A stretch of DNA of 64,000 nt, from positions 2,155,030 through 2,219,029 of the forward strand of contig NZ_CP064788.1 of assembly GCF_017094525.1 (NCBI RefSeq). Direction: 5' to 3'. The notes beneath the pieces were generated by a model, which was given only the letters and a program-made list of their open reading frames with translations, had not been told where the DNA came from and did not search any database. Numbering within the stretch: the first letter of the stretch is position 1; every line of letters begins with the position of its first letter. Below, in pieces: positions 8,645-16,967 of this stretch. The position numbers and the translations under genes are program-made. This stretch comes from Halapricum desulfuricans. GTDB taxonomy: Archaea; Halobacteriota; Halobacteria; Halobacteriales; Haloarculaceae.

Positions 8645-9356
8645 CGCCGATCACCTCTGCGACGTCGGCACTACCCAGCACCACGTCTTTCACGCGACCC
8701 AGTGCATCGGAGTCCTCGATCACGACGCCCTCGGCCAGCACCTCGTCGATCCCGTCCTCGGCCTCCCCGTGGCTCACTGCCGACTCCACGGACTCGACCA
8801 GCACCTCGAACTCGTACCGGTCGCCCTCGTCGCCGAACCGCTGCTCGCCGAGATCGACGGCGATGTCGGTCGCTGTGCGCCGCGCCTGCAGGAGATTGTC
8901 ATCGTTGTCGACCAGTAGCCAGACGTCGATGTCGCTGCGTCGATCGGCCTCGCCGCGCGCGACGCTCCCGAATACGACCAGCGCCGAGAACGACGGTACT
9001 TCTTCGCAAGCCCGTCCGGCGAACGCCCGCACCGGTTCGCGGAACTCGTCCTGCGGCAGCGCGAACAGCGGCTCGTCCGGGATCGTCACCCGCTCGCGGT
9101 TCAGGCGTACGTGCTTGCTGCGCCCGCTCTCGTCGACGCGGACGAGTTCCAGCTGCCGGAGCAGATCGACCGCACGCGTCGTCGTCTTCGAGCCGTTGTC
9201 CGTGATCTCCCGGAGTTGGCGCACGGTGAACTCCCTGAACGGGTTTCGAATCAGGAGTTCGAGCACGTCCTCCATCGCCCCGTACCGGAACACCTGCTCC
9301 TCCCCGACGGGGAAGGGGAGGTGCAATCCAGGAGACTGGCCACTCTTAGTGTCCAC
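8637..9356 (-). CDS. Nucleotidyltransferase (MNT) with N-terminal winged helix, putative antitoxin
   Basis: The C-terminal half is a minimal nucleotidyltransferase of the polymerase-beta type: VVFGSVARGEADRRSDIDVW gives the GS...DxD metal-binding motif, with a further acidic strand in YEFEVLVES. The N-terminal 80 residues form a winged helix (DVLELLIRNPFREFTVRQL...), probably for DNA-binding autoregulation. I annotate the GTG at 9356 (239 residues); an in-frame ATG at 9410 and a TTG at 9326 are alternatives, and the start is not settled. The sequence upstream of 9410 in this frame is basic and overlaps the tRNA-derived repeat, so it is not coding. The gene overlaps the HEPN gene downstream, as in type VII toxin-antitoxin loci. 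Confidence 0.72.
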   Translation of the reverse strand: MDTKSGQSPGLHLPFPVGEEQVFRYGAMEDVLELLIRNPFREFTVRQLREITDNGSKTTTRAVDLLRQLELVRVDESGRSKHVRLNRERVTIPDEPLFALPQDEFREPVRAFAGRACEEVPSFSALVVFGSVARGEADRRSDIDVWLLVDNDDNLLQARRTATDIAVDLGEQRFGDEGDRYEFEVLVESVESAVSHGEAEDGIDEVLAEGVVIEDSDALGRVKDVVLGSADVAEVIGDE

Positions 9357-9559
9357 ATACAATTTAAGTGTCCAAAGCGCCGAAAACGTTTCGTTCGCTC
9401 GGTTTTCCATACCCGACCGAACTGCCAGGACCGCGGTCTTCTGTCGGGCGCATTCGTGCCAACAGCTGTCCTCGCGAGCAATACCTAGGTGAGTGGAAAT
9501 GCACCCCACGGGTGGTGGTCTCGGGCAGACATCTCTCACGTATGTCCGTTCGCGAGAAG

Positions 9560-9584
9560 ATAGTCCCGGGCGGATTCGAACCGC
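9560..9584 (-). repeat. Displaced copy of the tRNA-Gln 3' end (att-like direct repeat)
   Basis: These 25 bases are identical to 9661-9685, which form the 3' acceptor strand and T-arm of tRNA-Gln. The two copies are in the same orientation and 101 bp apart. Only the 3' part of a tRNA is present, so this is not a second tRNA gene. Such 3'-end duplications are typical footprints of integrases that target tRNA genes. Confidence 0.7.
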
Positions 9585-9661
9585 GGTCGCTCCGCGTCGC
9601 TCCGCTCCCTGCTTCGAATCTGCGGGGATATTCGCCGCTCGCGGGATTGCTCGCGGCAAAA

Positions 9662-9734
9662 TAGTCCCGGGCGGATTCGAACCGCCGTCAGAGGCTCCAA
9701 AGGCCTCTATGATTGGCCGCTACACCACGGGACT
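9662..9734 (-). tRNA. tRNA-Gln (anticodon UUG)
   Basis: This is a 73-nt cloverleaf on the minus strand. The acceptor stem AGTCCCG pairs perfectly with CGGGACT, and the discriminator is A. The anticodon stem GAGGC/GCCTC carries the loop CTTTGGA, whose central TTG reads CAA glutamine codons. The T-arm is GGCGG-TTCGAAT-CCGCC. No CCA is encoded. A TATA-like GATATAA lies about 39 bases upstream (9770-9776). The 3' end faces the MNT/HEPN genes and is duplicated at 9560-9584. Confidence 0.93.
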
Positions 9735-9805
9735 GCGACATCCGTTTGAGTGTACGTTCCGGGAGGGAATTATATCTTCTTTTCTCGCTGTCCGCTCGCA
9801 GGCGA

Positions 9806-10237
9806 TCAGTCTGACGCTTCGATCTCGGGCTCAAGACACTCACAGACGTCCGATTCGGGATCGAAACAGTCCGGACAGTTCTCGTTTCGGTCGACGATGG
9901 TGTCGAGTCGCTCGGCGACCGTCTCGTCGATCACGCTCTCCAGCGTCCGCGCCTCGGCCCGGAAATTCTCGACCTCCAGCACCTGCAAGAGAAACCGCTC
10001 GATGATACAGTACGTCTCCAGCGCGTCCCGCGCCTGTCGGATCCCCTCGTCGGTCAGGTCGACGCCCTTGTACTTCTCGTGCTCCAGCAGCCCCTGATCT
10101 TCGAGTTTGCCGACCATCTCGTTGGCGCTCGCAGGACTGACGTCCAGCCGGTCGGCGATCGAACCCGTCGAGGCCGGCCCGTCTTCGAGCTGCTGGATCA
10201 GATAGATCGCCTTCAGGTACTGGTCTCCAGTGTTCAT
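9806..10237 (-). CDS. DtxR/MntR-family metal-dependent transcriptional regulator
   Basis: A 143-residue member of the DtxR family. The N-terminal winged helix (SIADRLDVSPASANEMVGKLEDQGLL, residues about 25-50) is followed by the dimerisation helix ALETYCIIERFLLQVLEV, which contributes metal ligands in this family. The C-terminus ends with four cysteines in CPDCFDPESDVCEC. It has no SH3 domain, as is usual in short archaeal members. Its start overlaps the stop of the ferritin-like gene by 4 bp (ATGA), so the two are translationally coupled. This suggests it senses Fe(II) or Mn(II) and controls iron uptake or storage. Target genes are not visible here. Confidence 0.85.
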   Translation of the reverse strand: MNTGDQYLKAIYLIQQLEDGPASTGSIADRLDVSPASANEMVGKLEDQGLLEHEKYKGVDLTDEGIRQARDALETYCIIERFLLQVLEVENFRAEARTLESVIDETVAERLDTIVDRNENCPDCFDPESDVCECLEPEIEASD

Positions 10238-10707
10238 CGTTCCTCCATGAGCCGGGTCACTGCTTCGACGCCTTCGGCCTCCTCCTCGCGGATCGCCTCG
10301 AGTACCGAGACCAGTCGGTCGCGGCTGACGGTAAACTCGGTGTCGCTCGCTTCGATCGCCGCGATCAGGTCGTCGTAGAACTTGTAGGTCGTCTCCTCGT
10401 TACACAGCTGGTCGTAGAGCACGTCGTCGAAGTCGCTGTCCGCCTCGTAGGTCGCCTCGACCAGCCGCTTGATCTCCTCGAACGACACCGTCTCGGCGTC
10501 CAGCTCCGCGATCAGCTCTTCGAGCTGGTCACGATGGCGGAACGACTCCTCTGCCGCCGCCTGCATGTACTCCGCGACTGCCGTCTCCTCGGCCACCGTC
10601 TCGACGTGTTTCGACGCCCGCGCTTCGACGACCTCTTCGAGGACGATCCCGATCTGTAACAACCGCGCGAGCTGGTGGTCTGACTCAAGCGACTCGCTGA
10701 CGCTCAC
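10234..10707 (-). CDS. Ferritin-like/rubrerythrin-fold protein
   Basis: A 157-residue four-helix protein. Glutamates in IVLEEVVEAR and AEESFRHRDQL (an ExxxH-like pair), a third acidic helix around CNEETTYKFYDDL, and helix 4 in SVLEAIREEE are consistent with a di-iron ferritin-like site. It is probably involved in iron storage, detoxification or peroxide defence in the cytoplasm; the exact reaction is unknown. The best start is a GTG at 10707, because no in-frame ATG exists upstream and the ATGs near 10740-10752 are in another frame that terminates early. It is coupled to the DtxR-type regulator by a 4-bp overlap. Confidence 0.72.
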   Translation of the reverse strand: MSVSESLESDHQLARLLQIGIVLEEVVEARASKHVETVAEETAVAEYMQAAAEESFRHRDQLEELIAELDAETVSFEEIKRLVEATYEADSDFDDVLYDQLCNEETTYKFYDDLIAAIEASDTEFTVSRDRLVSVLEAIREEEAEGVEAVTRLMEER

Positions 10708-10976
10708 GGACTCGCCACCCCCGAGGCGTCGACGACTACGTTCATGACCATGGCTCGGGGTGGCGCGGCCTTAACTCTTACAGGCCTCTGCCGAGGAATT
10801 GGCTGAGCGCAACGCTATTTCGAGACATCGCTCGAGTGCAACATGACGAGCACCGTAACCGCCGTGACACCGATTGCGACCGCCTGACGTTCCGCACCTG
10901 TGGTGACGTGTCGTTTGAACACTATTTCGGACGGAGACCGTGAACGTTCTTAACACTCCCACACATTGGGTGAGAC

Positions 10977-11030
10977 ATGCACGCCGAGATGACGCGACTC
11001 GGGACGCACAGTCGGGGGGTCGATCGATGA
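10977..11030 (+). CDS. Seventeen-codon leader ORF coupled to ilvE
   Basis: The ORF encodes MHAEMTRLGTHSRGVDR and its TGA overlaps the ilvE ATG (ATGA at 11027-11030). A TTCTTAAC box about 28 bases before its ATG indicates that the message starts at or near this ATG, so it would be the first, leaderless cistron. A strong ribosome-binding site (GGGGGT at 11015-11020) for ilvE lies inside it. It contains only one Leu and one Val codon, so it does not look like a classical branched-chain attenuation peptide. Its function could be translational coupling. Confidence 0.45.
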   Translation: MHAEMTRLGTHSRGVDR

Positions 11031-11959
11031 GCGATCGACCGGAAATGTTCGACGGTGTCGAGGAGATCTGGCTCGACGGCGAGTTCGTGGACTTCGAGGA
11101 CGCCCAGATCCACGTCCTGACCCACGCGCTCCACTACGGGACGGGCGTGTTCGAGGGCGTTCGTTGCTACGACACCGACCGAGGGCCGGCGATCTTCCGC
11201 TGGGAGGAACACCTCGATCGCCTGTACAGCTCCGCGGAGGTCTACGATATCGACATTCCGTACACGAAAGCCGAACTCGACGAGGCCACGCGCGAGCTCA
11301 TCGACCGGGAGAACCTCGATTCAGGGTACATCCGGCCGATCGCCTTCTACGGGTACGGACCGCTGGGACTCAATCCACAGCAGTCGCCCGTCCAGGTCGC
11401 GCTTGCGGTCTGGCCGTGGGGCGCGTACCTCGGCGACGAAGCCCTCGAGGAGGGCGTCGACGTCGCGGTCTCCTCGTGGCGCAAGTACTCATCGAGCCAG
11501 ATCCCGACCAACGCCAAGACGACGGGAACCTACGTCAACAGCGTGCTGGCAAGCCTCGAGGCCAAGGGCAACGGGTACGAGGAGGCGATCGTTCTCAACA
11601 AGGAGGGCAACGTCGCCGAAGGGCCGGGCGAGAACCTCTTTCTGGTCCGAGACGGCGAGCTGTACACGACCGGGCTCGCGGAGTCCATCCTCGACGGGAT
11701 CACCCGCCGGACCGTGATCGAACTCGCCGAGGAGATGGGCTACACCGTCCACGACGACGCGACGATCTCCCGCGGCGAACTGTACACCGCCGACGAGCTG
11801 TTCTTCTCGGGGACTGCGGCGGAGATCACGCCGATCCGGACGGTCGACGACAACGAGATCGGCACGGGAACCAAGGGGCCGGTCACCGACGAGATCCAGC
11901 AGCGCTTCTTCGAGGTGGTCGAGGAAGGGCAACCCGAGGCGTGGTTCACGCCTGTCTGA
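11027..11959 (+). CDS. ilvE: Branched-chain amino acid aminotransferase
   Basis: A 310-residue fold-type IV PLP aminotransferase that interconverts leucine, isoleucine and valine with their 2-oxo acids, using glutamate/2-oxoglutarate. Key elements are HALHYGTGVFEGVRCY near the N-terminus, the PLP lysine in NAKTTGTYVNS, and the phosphate-binding stretch EGPGENLFLV followed by GITRRTVIELA. The start at 11027 is fixed by the Shine-Dalgarno GGGGGT seven bases upstream. The ORF could extend upstream to 10940, but that segment is basic and overlaps the promoter and leader ORF. Length is normal for the family. Confidence 0.93.
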   Translation: MSDRPEMFDGVEEIWLDGEFVDFEDAQIHVLTHALHYGTGVFEGVRCYDTDRGPAIFRWEEHLDRLYSSAEVYDIDIPYTKAELDEATRELIDRENLDSGYIRPIAFYGYGPLGLNPQQSPVQVALAVWPWGAYLGDEALEEGVDVAVSSWRKYSSSQIPTNAKTTGTYVNSVLASLEAKGNGYEEAIVLNKEGNVAEGPGENLFLVRDGELYTTGLAESILDGITRRTVIELAEEMGYTVHDDATISRGELYTADELFFSGTAAEITPIRTVDDNEIGTGTKGPVTDEIQQRFFEVVEEGQPEAWFTPV

Positions 11960-11972
11960 TCCGATTTCGCGG

Positions 11973-12581
11973 TCACTCGTCCGTTCGGTCGTCGGCCCTT
12001 TCGACGGGGATGTCCAGCGAGACTTCGCTGTCGTTGGCCTCGCCGAACCCGGCGCTGAGAACGCGGGTCAGCGCGTCTTCGACGTTCTCGTCGAGTTCCT
12101 CGTAGTCGTCGGGTTCGACCTCGATGACGAACCCGGTCGTGATGTTCGGCGCGGTCGGCAGAAACAGGAGTTCGCGCCCGTCAGATGCTTGCTGGCCGGT
12201 TTTGAACGCTGTCATTCGCATCCCGTTCCAGGTTTCGACCTTGACCGGGGCCTGAAGTTCGTCCGTTCCACCGACGGCCGTCTCGACGGCCATCTTCGAG
12301 GCGTTGTAGATGATGCGCAACCCCGGCAGATGGTTCATCAGGTCATCGAGTCCGGCCTCGAGGAGCGAGCCGGCGGCCGTCCGCATGAGATACCCGATCG
12401 CGAACACCAGCAATACGAACACGACGATCGTCAGCAGCACCTGCAGCGGATCCGAATCGACGACGTTCAGCGGGACCTGTCGTATCTGATTGTACAGCCA
12501 GGAGAGGACGAATATCGTCACCAGCAACGGAACCAGGACGATCAGTCCGCTGGCGAAATCTCGTTTCCACGTTGCCGACAT
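11973..12581 (-). CDS. DUF502-family membrane protein
   Basis: A 202-residue protein with two transmembrane segments near the N-terminus (about residues 12-30 and 48-65). A soluble domain follows, with the family landmarks [21 protein letters not shown] and a terminal acidic tail. DUF502 proteins are widespread in archaea and bacteria without a firm function. This gene converges with ilvE, with 13 bp between the stop codons. The ATG at 12581 is the only reasonable start. The 290-bp gap to the next gene (aif2g) contains its promoter region but no further gene I can support. Confidence 0.8.
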   Translation of the reverse strand: MSATWKRDFASGLIVLVPLLVTIFVLSWLYNQIRQVPLNVVDSDPLQVLLTIVVFVLLVFAIGYLMRTAAGSLLEAGLDDLMNHLPGLRIIYNASKMAVETAVGGTDELQAPVKVETWNGMRMTAFKTGQQASDGRELLFLPTAPNITTGFVIEVEPDDYEELDENVEDALTRVLSAGFGEANDSEVSLDIPVERADDRTDE

Positions 12582-12871
12582 TACGTCCAGCCACGAGCGT
12601 GCGCGTAATGATACTATCGCCTGCTGCGTGCGTTCGTGAGATCGTCTGCTGTATGTGTTCGCTATCGGCTCTCGCTACTGTCGGCCCGTCTCTGGGTGAT
12701 CGCGGAGTCAACGGCCGGGACCGTCGAGTCGCGGTGGACCCGGCAGTCCTCGACGGAGTGACGGTCGTCGCCGCTCGGTCGGAAGCCGCGCCGACGGGAG
12801 GGATGGCAGGCGGCGAGAACAGTAGGTTTATCAGGCGCACGGAGCGAAGATCCAGCAAGATTACTTTCGAG

Positions 12872-14104
12872 ATGACATCGAACAATCAACCGGAGGTGAA
12901 CATCGGACTCGTCGGCCACGTCGACCACGGGAAGACGACCCTGGTCGAGGCCCTCTCAGGAGAGTGGACGGACCAGCACTCCGAGGAGATGAAGCGCGGT
13001 ATCTCCATCCGGCTGGGCTACGCCGACGCGACGTTCCGGAAGTGCCCCGAATGTGACGACCAGTCGGCCTACACGGTCGCCGAGGAATGTGACGAACACG
13101 GCGTCGAAACCGAGCATCTACGGACGGTGTCGTTCGTCGACGCGCCGGGCCACGAGACGCTGATGGCGACGATGCTGTCGGGTGCGGCGATCATGGACGG
13201 CGCGGTGCTGGTCATCTCCGCGACCGAGGACGTCCCGCAGGCCCAGACCGAAGAGCACCTGATGGCGCTTGACATCATCGGGATCGAGAACATCGTCATC
13301 GCCCAGAACAAGATCGACCTCGTCGACGCCGAGCAGGCCCGCGAAAACCACCAGCAGATCCAGGAGTTCGTCGAGGGGACCGTCGCGGAGGGCGCGCCGA
13401 TCGTCCCGATCAGCGCCCAGGCCGGCGCGAACGTCGACCTGCTGATCGAGACCGTCGAGGAGCACATTCCGACCCCGGAACGCGATCCCGACGCCGACCC
13501 CGAGATGCTGGTCGCGCGGAGTTTCGACATCAACCGGCCGGGGACCACCTGGGACTCGCTTCTGGGCGGCGTGCTCGGCGGCAGTCTCGCACAGGGACGG
13601 CTCGAACCCGACGACGAGATCGAACTCCGGCCCGGTCGCGAGGTCGAGGAAGGCGGCCAGAGCGAGTGGGAGCCGGTCACGACGACGATCCGCTCGCTAC
13701 AGGCCGGCGGCCGGAGCGTCGAGGAGGCGACGCCCGGCGGCCTGCTCGGCGTCGGCACCGGCCTCGATCCGTCGCTGACGAAGGGCGACGGACTCGCCGG
13801 ACAGATCGCCGGCCCGCCCGGGACGCTTCCGCCGGTCCACCAGCAGTTCACGATGGACGTTCAGTTGCTCGACCGGATCGTCGGCGACGAGGCCGACGAG
13901 GTCGATCCCATCTCGACGAACGAGCCGCTCATGTTGACCGTCGGGACGGCCACGACCGTCGGGACGGTCACCAGCGCCCGCGATCAGGAGGCCGAGGTCG
14001 CGCTCAAGCGCCCGGTCTGCGCCCGCGAGGGTGCCAAGATCGCGATCAACCGGCGCGTCGGCACGCGCTGGCGGCTGATCGGTATCGGAACCCTGCGGGA
14101 ATGA
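12872..14104 (+). CDS. eif2g: Translation initiation factor aIF2 subunit gamma
   Basis: The GTPase subunit of the heterotrimer that delivers Met-tRNAi to the ribosome. The 410 residues show all GTP-binding motifs: G1 GHVDHGKT, G3 DAPGHE, G4 NKID and G5 SAQA. A zinc knuckle with CPECDD and a further Cys/His set is inserted at about residues 50-80. Domain II and III beta-barrels follow. The ATG at 12872 gives the normal N-terminus [17 protein letters not shown]; the reading frame stays open 100 codons further upstream but that stretch is basic and non-conserved. It overlaps the PIN gene by 4 bp, heading a translation/transcription operon. Confidence 0.96.
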   Translation: MTSNNQPEVNIGLVGHVDHGKTTLVEALSGEWTDQHSEEMKRGISIRLGYADATFRKCPECDDQSAYTVAEECDEHGVETEHLRTVSFVDAPGHETLMATMLSGAAIMDGAVLVISATEDVPQAQTEEHLMALDIIGIENIVIAQNKIDLVDAEQARENHQQIQEFVEGTVAEGAPIVPISAQAGANVDLLIETVEEHIPTPERDPDADPEMLVARSFDINRPGTTWDSLLGGVLGGSLAQGRLEPDDEIELRPGREVEEGGQSEWEPVTTTIRSLQAGGRSVEEATPGGLLGVGTGLDPSLTKGDGLAGQIAGPPGTLPPVHQQFTMDVQLLDRIVGDEADEVDPISTNEPLMLTVGTATTVGTVTSARDQEAEVALKRPVCAREGAKIAINRRVGTRWRLIGIGTLRE

Positions 14105-14478
14105 CGGTCGTCCTCGACACCAACGCGCTGATGATGCCCGTCGAATGCGATATCCGCGTGTTCGAGGAACTCCAGCGACTGCTCGGAACGGTCGACCCGA
14201 TCGTTCCCGAGCAGGTGCTCGCGGAACTCGACTCGCTGTCCGACGGCGCGAGCGAGGCGGCGACGGCCGCGAGCGTCGGCTTCGATCTGGCCGAGCGCTG
14301 TCGGGTCGTCGAGGCCGATCCGGACTACGCAGACGACGCCGTGCTGGCGGTCGCAAGGCGCGACGGTGTCGAGTACGCACTGACGAACGACAAACCACTT
14401 CGGGAACGTCTGCTCGCGGCGGGCGTTCCGGTAATTAGTTTACGCGGCGAGCACAAACTCGCTATCACTCACCCATAA
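14101..14478 (+). CDS. PIN-domain ribonuclease-like protein downstream of aIF2 gamma
   Basis: A 125-residue PIN-domain protein with the acidic catalytic set Asp in VVLDTNAL, Glu in VLAELDSL, Asp in [10 protein letters not shown] and Asp in [11 protein letters not shown]. Members in this genomic position resemble the Fcf1/Utp24 group linked to rRNA processing rather than VapC toxins, and no antitoxin gene is present. The ATG overlaps the aIF2 gamma stop (ATGA), and rpoE1 starts 4 bases after the stop. This translation/transcription setting is conserved among archaea. Metal-dependent RNA cleavage is the expected activity; the substrate is unknown. Confidence 0.85.
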   Translation: MTVVLDTNALMMPVECDIRVFEELQRLLGTVDPIVPEQVLAELDSLSDGASEAATAASVGFDLAERCRVVEADPDYADDAVLAVARRDGVEYALTNDKPLRERLLAAGVPVISLRGEHKLAITHP

Positions 14479-14481
14479 TCT

Positions 14482-15054
14482 ATGTACAAACGTGTACGAC
14501 TTCGCGACACGGTCGAGGTGCCCCCGGAATACCTCGCGGACGTGTCCCCGGAACTGGTCAAGAAGCTACTGCAAGACAAACTCGAAGGCCGCATGGACGA
14601 GGATGCCGGCTCGGTCGTCTCGGTCATCGAGGTCCACGACATCGGCGAGGGATCGGTGCTGCCCAACCAGCCCGGCGTCTACTACGAGGCCGAGTTCGAC
14701 GCGCTGACGTTCGATCCCCAGATGCAGGAGATCGTCGATGGCGAGGTCGTCGAGGTCGTCAACTTCGGCGCGTTCGTCGGGATCGGCCCCGTCGACGGCC
14801 TGCTGCACGTCAGCCAGATCTCCGACGAGTACCTGGCTTACGACGAGGAGGGGCAGATGCTGGCCTCCCGAGACTCGAACCGGACGCTGGGGGTCGGCGA
14901 CGCGGTCCGTGCGCGGATCGTCACGAAATCGATCGACGAGCGCAACCCCCGGGACAGCAAGATCGGGCTGACGGCCAAACAGGTCGGACTGGGCAAGCAC
15001 GGCTGGCTCGAAGAGGAACGGAAGGCACGTGAGGCCCAGGCAGGTGAGGACTGA
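14482..15054 (+). CDS. rpoE1: DNA-directed RNA polymerase subunit Rpo7 (RpoE1, E')
   Basis: A 190-residue homologue of eukaryotic Rpb7, part of the Rpo4/7 stalk that binds emerging RNA. The N-terminal RNP-like domain starts MYKRVRLRDTVEVPP. An S1 RNA-binding domain follows, recognisable from EVVNFGAFVGIGPVDGLLH (about residues 88-107) to the SIDERNPRDSKIGLT strand. Haloarchaeal copies carry a short charged tail like the one here. It lies four bases after the PIN gene and overlaps spt4 by 3 bases (15052-15056, TGATG). Confidence 0.96.
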   Translation: MYKRVRLRDTVEVPPEYLADVSPELVKKLLQDKLEGRMDEDAGSVVSVIEVHDIGEGSVLPNQPGVYYEAEFDALTFDPQMQEIVDGEVVEVVNFGAFVGIGPVDGLLHVSQISDEYLAYDEEGQMLASRDSNRTLGVGDAVRARIVTKSIDERNPRDSKIGLTAKQVGLGKHGWLEEERKAREAQAGED

Positions 15055-15257
15055 TGGCGGATCGGCTGGTCTGTCGGGAGTGCCATCGCGTGCAGGATTC
15101 GGACATCTCCGAGGAAGACGCCTGTCAGGCGTGCGGTTCGACCTCGCTGACGGAAGACTGGGCGGGCTACGTCGTCATCGCCCATCCGGAGAAGTCCGAG
15201 ATCGCCAGCGAGATGGAAGTCACCGAGCCCGGGCGGTACGCACTGAAGGTCCGCTAA
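15054..15257 (+). CDS. spt4: Transcription elongation factor Spt4 (RpoE2, E'')
   Basis: A 67-residue zinc protein that partners Spt5 (NusG) at elongating RNA polymerase. Four cysteines (CRECH and CQACG) bind zinc. EDWAGYVVIAHPEKSEIA is the Spt4 core, and the C-terminus GRYALKVR is typical. The ATG overlaps the rpoE1 stop, so expression is coupled. Length matches the archaeal family. Confidence 0.95.
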   Translation: MADRLVCRECHRVQDSDISEEDACQACGSTSLTEDWAGYVVIAHPEKSEIASEMEVTEPGRYALKVR

Positions 15258-15258
15258 C

Positions 15259-15825
15259 GTGCCCGGGGACGTCGTGCTCGAGCTCCCGGCGGCGCTTCGG
15301 TCCGAACTGAAACCGCCGCTGGGCCCCGTCTACACCGACGCCGACCGATTGCTCGACGATGCGACCGAGCCGATCGTCGCGGTCGGCGATATCGTCACGT
15401 ATCATCTGCTGGGAGCGGGTCACACGCCGGCCGTCGCGCTCGTCGACGAGCGAACCGAACGGGCGGCCGTCGACCGGGAAGTCAAGACGGCGGTCGTCGG
15501 CGACAACGGGCCGCCGGCGTTCGACGTTCGCCGTTCGGTGTCCAATCCCGCCGGAACGCTCACCGCCGAGTTGCTGTCGACGCTCCGGCGCGCTGTCGAT
15601 GCCGGCGAGTCGACGCTCGTCGTCGTCGACGGCGAAGAGGACCTGGCGGCGCTACCGGCGATTCTGGCCGTCCCGGACGGCGCGAGCGTCGTGTACGGCC
15701 AGCCCGGCGAGGGGATGGTACTCGTCACCACCGGCCCGGAGGTCCGCGATCACGCCCGCTCGCTGCTGGAACGGATGACCGGAGAATACAGTCGCGCCCG
15801 GAGCGCGCTCGCGCTAGAATTGTAG
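15259..15825 (+). CDS. GTP-dependent dephospho-CoA kinase (DUF359)
   Basis: A 188-residue protein of the DUF359 family, shown in Thermococcus to phosphorylate dephospho-CoA with GTP, the last step of archaeal coenzyme A synthesis. Family features are VGDIVTYHLL (residues about 40-50), VDERTERAAV, SVSNPAGTLT, VVDGEEDL in the middle and YGQPGEGMVLV toward the end. It begins with GTG one base after the spt4 stop. In many archaea this gene is followed by ribosomal proteins S24e and S27ae; here the next gene is on the opposite strand, so that part of the cluster lies elsewhere. Confidence 0.87.
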   Translation: MPGDVVLELPAALRSELKPPLGPVYTDADRLLDDATEPIVAVGDIVTYHLLGAGHTPAVALVDERTERAAVDREVKTAVVGDNGPPAFDVRRSVSNPAGTLTAELLSTLRRAVDAGESTLVVVDGEEDLAALPAILAVPDGASVVYGQPGEGMVLVTTGPEVRDHARSLLERMTGEYSRARSALALEL

Positions 15826-15839
15826 GCGGCTGCTATCCA

Positions 15840-16868
15840 CTACCGAAGCATTACCACGTGTCTGACGAGCGACCGGTGAACCCGCCGCGCGAACGTCGCC
15901 TCGACCGTCCAGCCGGCGGCTTCGGCGGCCGCCGCCCACGACCGGTCACCGACGACGACCCCGCGATCGGCCACACGGCGCGCCTCTGTGAGCGCGTCGG
16001 CGACGAGCCCCTCCAGATCGCCCTCGATCCTCGACTGGCGACCGTACGGTGCGTCGAAGACCACGCCGTCGACGCTGTCGTCGGCCAGCGGGATCCGCCT
16101 CGCGTCGCCCCGGTAGAGGTGCCACGGGCCCGCGAGCAGCGCCCGCAGGTTCTCTCTGGTTCCGCGGACCATCTTCGCCTGCACGTCGCCGCCGATCGGC
16201 GTCGCCCCGACGCGTCCGGCCTCCAGCAGGAGTCCGCCGGTCCCGCACATCGGGTCGAGAACCGTCGCACCCGGCTCCCCGCCGGCGAGGTTGACGAGCG
16301 CGCGGGCGAGCGCCGGGTCCATGCTCCCGGGCTGGAAGAACGGCCGGTCGGTCGGCTGGCGGTCGGCGAAATCGCGATCGGTCTCGGCGGCGAGCCATCC
16401 CAGTGCGCAGACGCCGGCGTCCGGGTCGGCTGAGCGATCGATACCGGGATCGCCGTCCGGCCCGACGGCGCTCGCCCCGTCGCGGCCGGCGAACAGCGCC
16501 TGCAGGACGTGATCTGGGTCGTCCAGATCGACCGCGAAGCCGCGCTCGACAAGCACGTCGCCGAGCGCACGCTCGGCGGCCTGCGTGTCGATCCCCGTCG
16601 TCGAGCGAACGTCTCGCGCGCGAACCGCGACAGTCCCGCTCCGATCGACGGTTGCCGCCTCCAGCAGCGCGACCGCGCTCTCGACGCTGGCGTCAGTTCG
16701 ACCGATCGCTTCGGCCGCCCGATGGGTGAACGAAAGCGTCTCGAACCCGTCGTCGAGTCCGCGTGCCGTGGCTAGCCCCGCGGCGATCGGGGTGACGTCG
16801 CTCGCAGCCGTGGCTGCCTCGGCGGCGGCGAACCTGTCGTCCTGTCCCGCGAGTTCGAGGACGTACAC
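15840..16868 (-). CDS. tRNA (guanine10-N2)-methyltransferase, THUMP-type (Trm-G10)
   Basis: A 342-residue SAM-dependent methyltransferase. An N-terminal ferredoxin-like/THUMP region (to about 165) binds tRNA. The Rossmann domain shows motif I LDPMCGTGGLLLEAG and motif IV VFDAPYGRQ, a variant of the DPPY motif of N-methyltransferases. In archaea the family makes m2G or m22G at position 10 of tRNA. The start codon is a GTG (16868), since no ATG lies upstream in frame before the intergenic region. It converges with the dephospho-CoA kinase gene, leaving only 14 bp between stops, and diverges from tbp. Confidence 0.86.
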   Translation of the reverse strand: MYVLELAGQDDRFAAAEAATAASDVTPIAAGLATARGLDDGFETLSFTHRAAEAIGRTDASVESAVALLEAATVDRSGTVAVRARDVRSTTGIDTQAAERALGDVLVERGFAVDLDDPDHVLQALFAGRDGASAVGPDGDPGIDRSADPDAGVCALGWLAAETDRDFADRQPTDRPFFQPGSMDPALARALVNLAGGEPGATVLDPMCGTGGLLLEAGRVGATPIGGDVQAKMVRGTRENLRALLAGPWHLYRGDARRIPLADDSVDGVVFDAPYGRQSRIEGDLEGLVADALTEARRVADRGVVVGDRSWAAAAEAAGWTVEATFARRVHRSLVRHVVMLR

Positions 16869-16967
16869 ACCGGGACAACCGCCCGAGGCGGGTATAAACC
16901 GACCGATACGTCCCGGGGTCCTTTCAGCGGCGTTGTACGTTGCACGTCACCCGACCAGCCGACCCTG

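Noticed and set aside
9560-9640. A second tRNA gene
   Set aside because: Only the acceptor 3' strand and T-arm are present; no anticodon arm or 5' acceptor strand follows.
14101-14478. VapC toxin of a toxin-antitoxin pair
   Set aside because: No antitoxin gene is adjacent, and the position inside the aif2g-rpoE1 operon points to an RNA-processing PIN protein.
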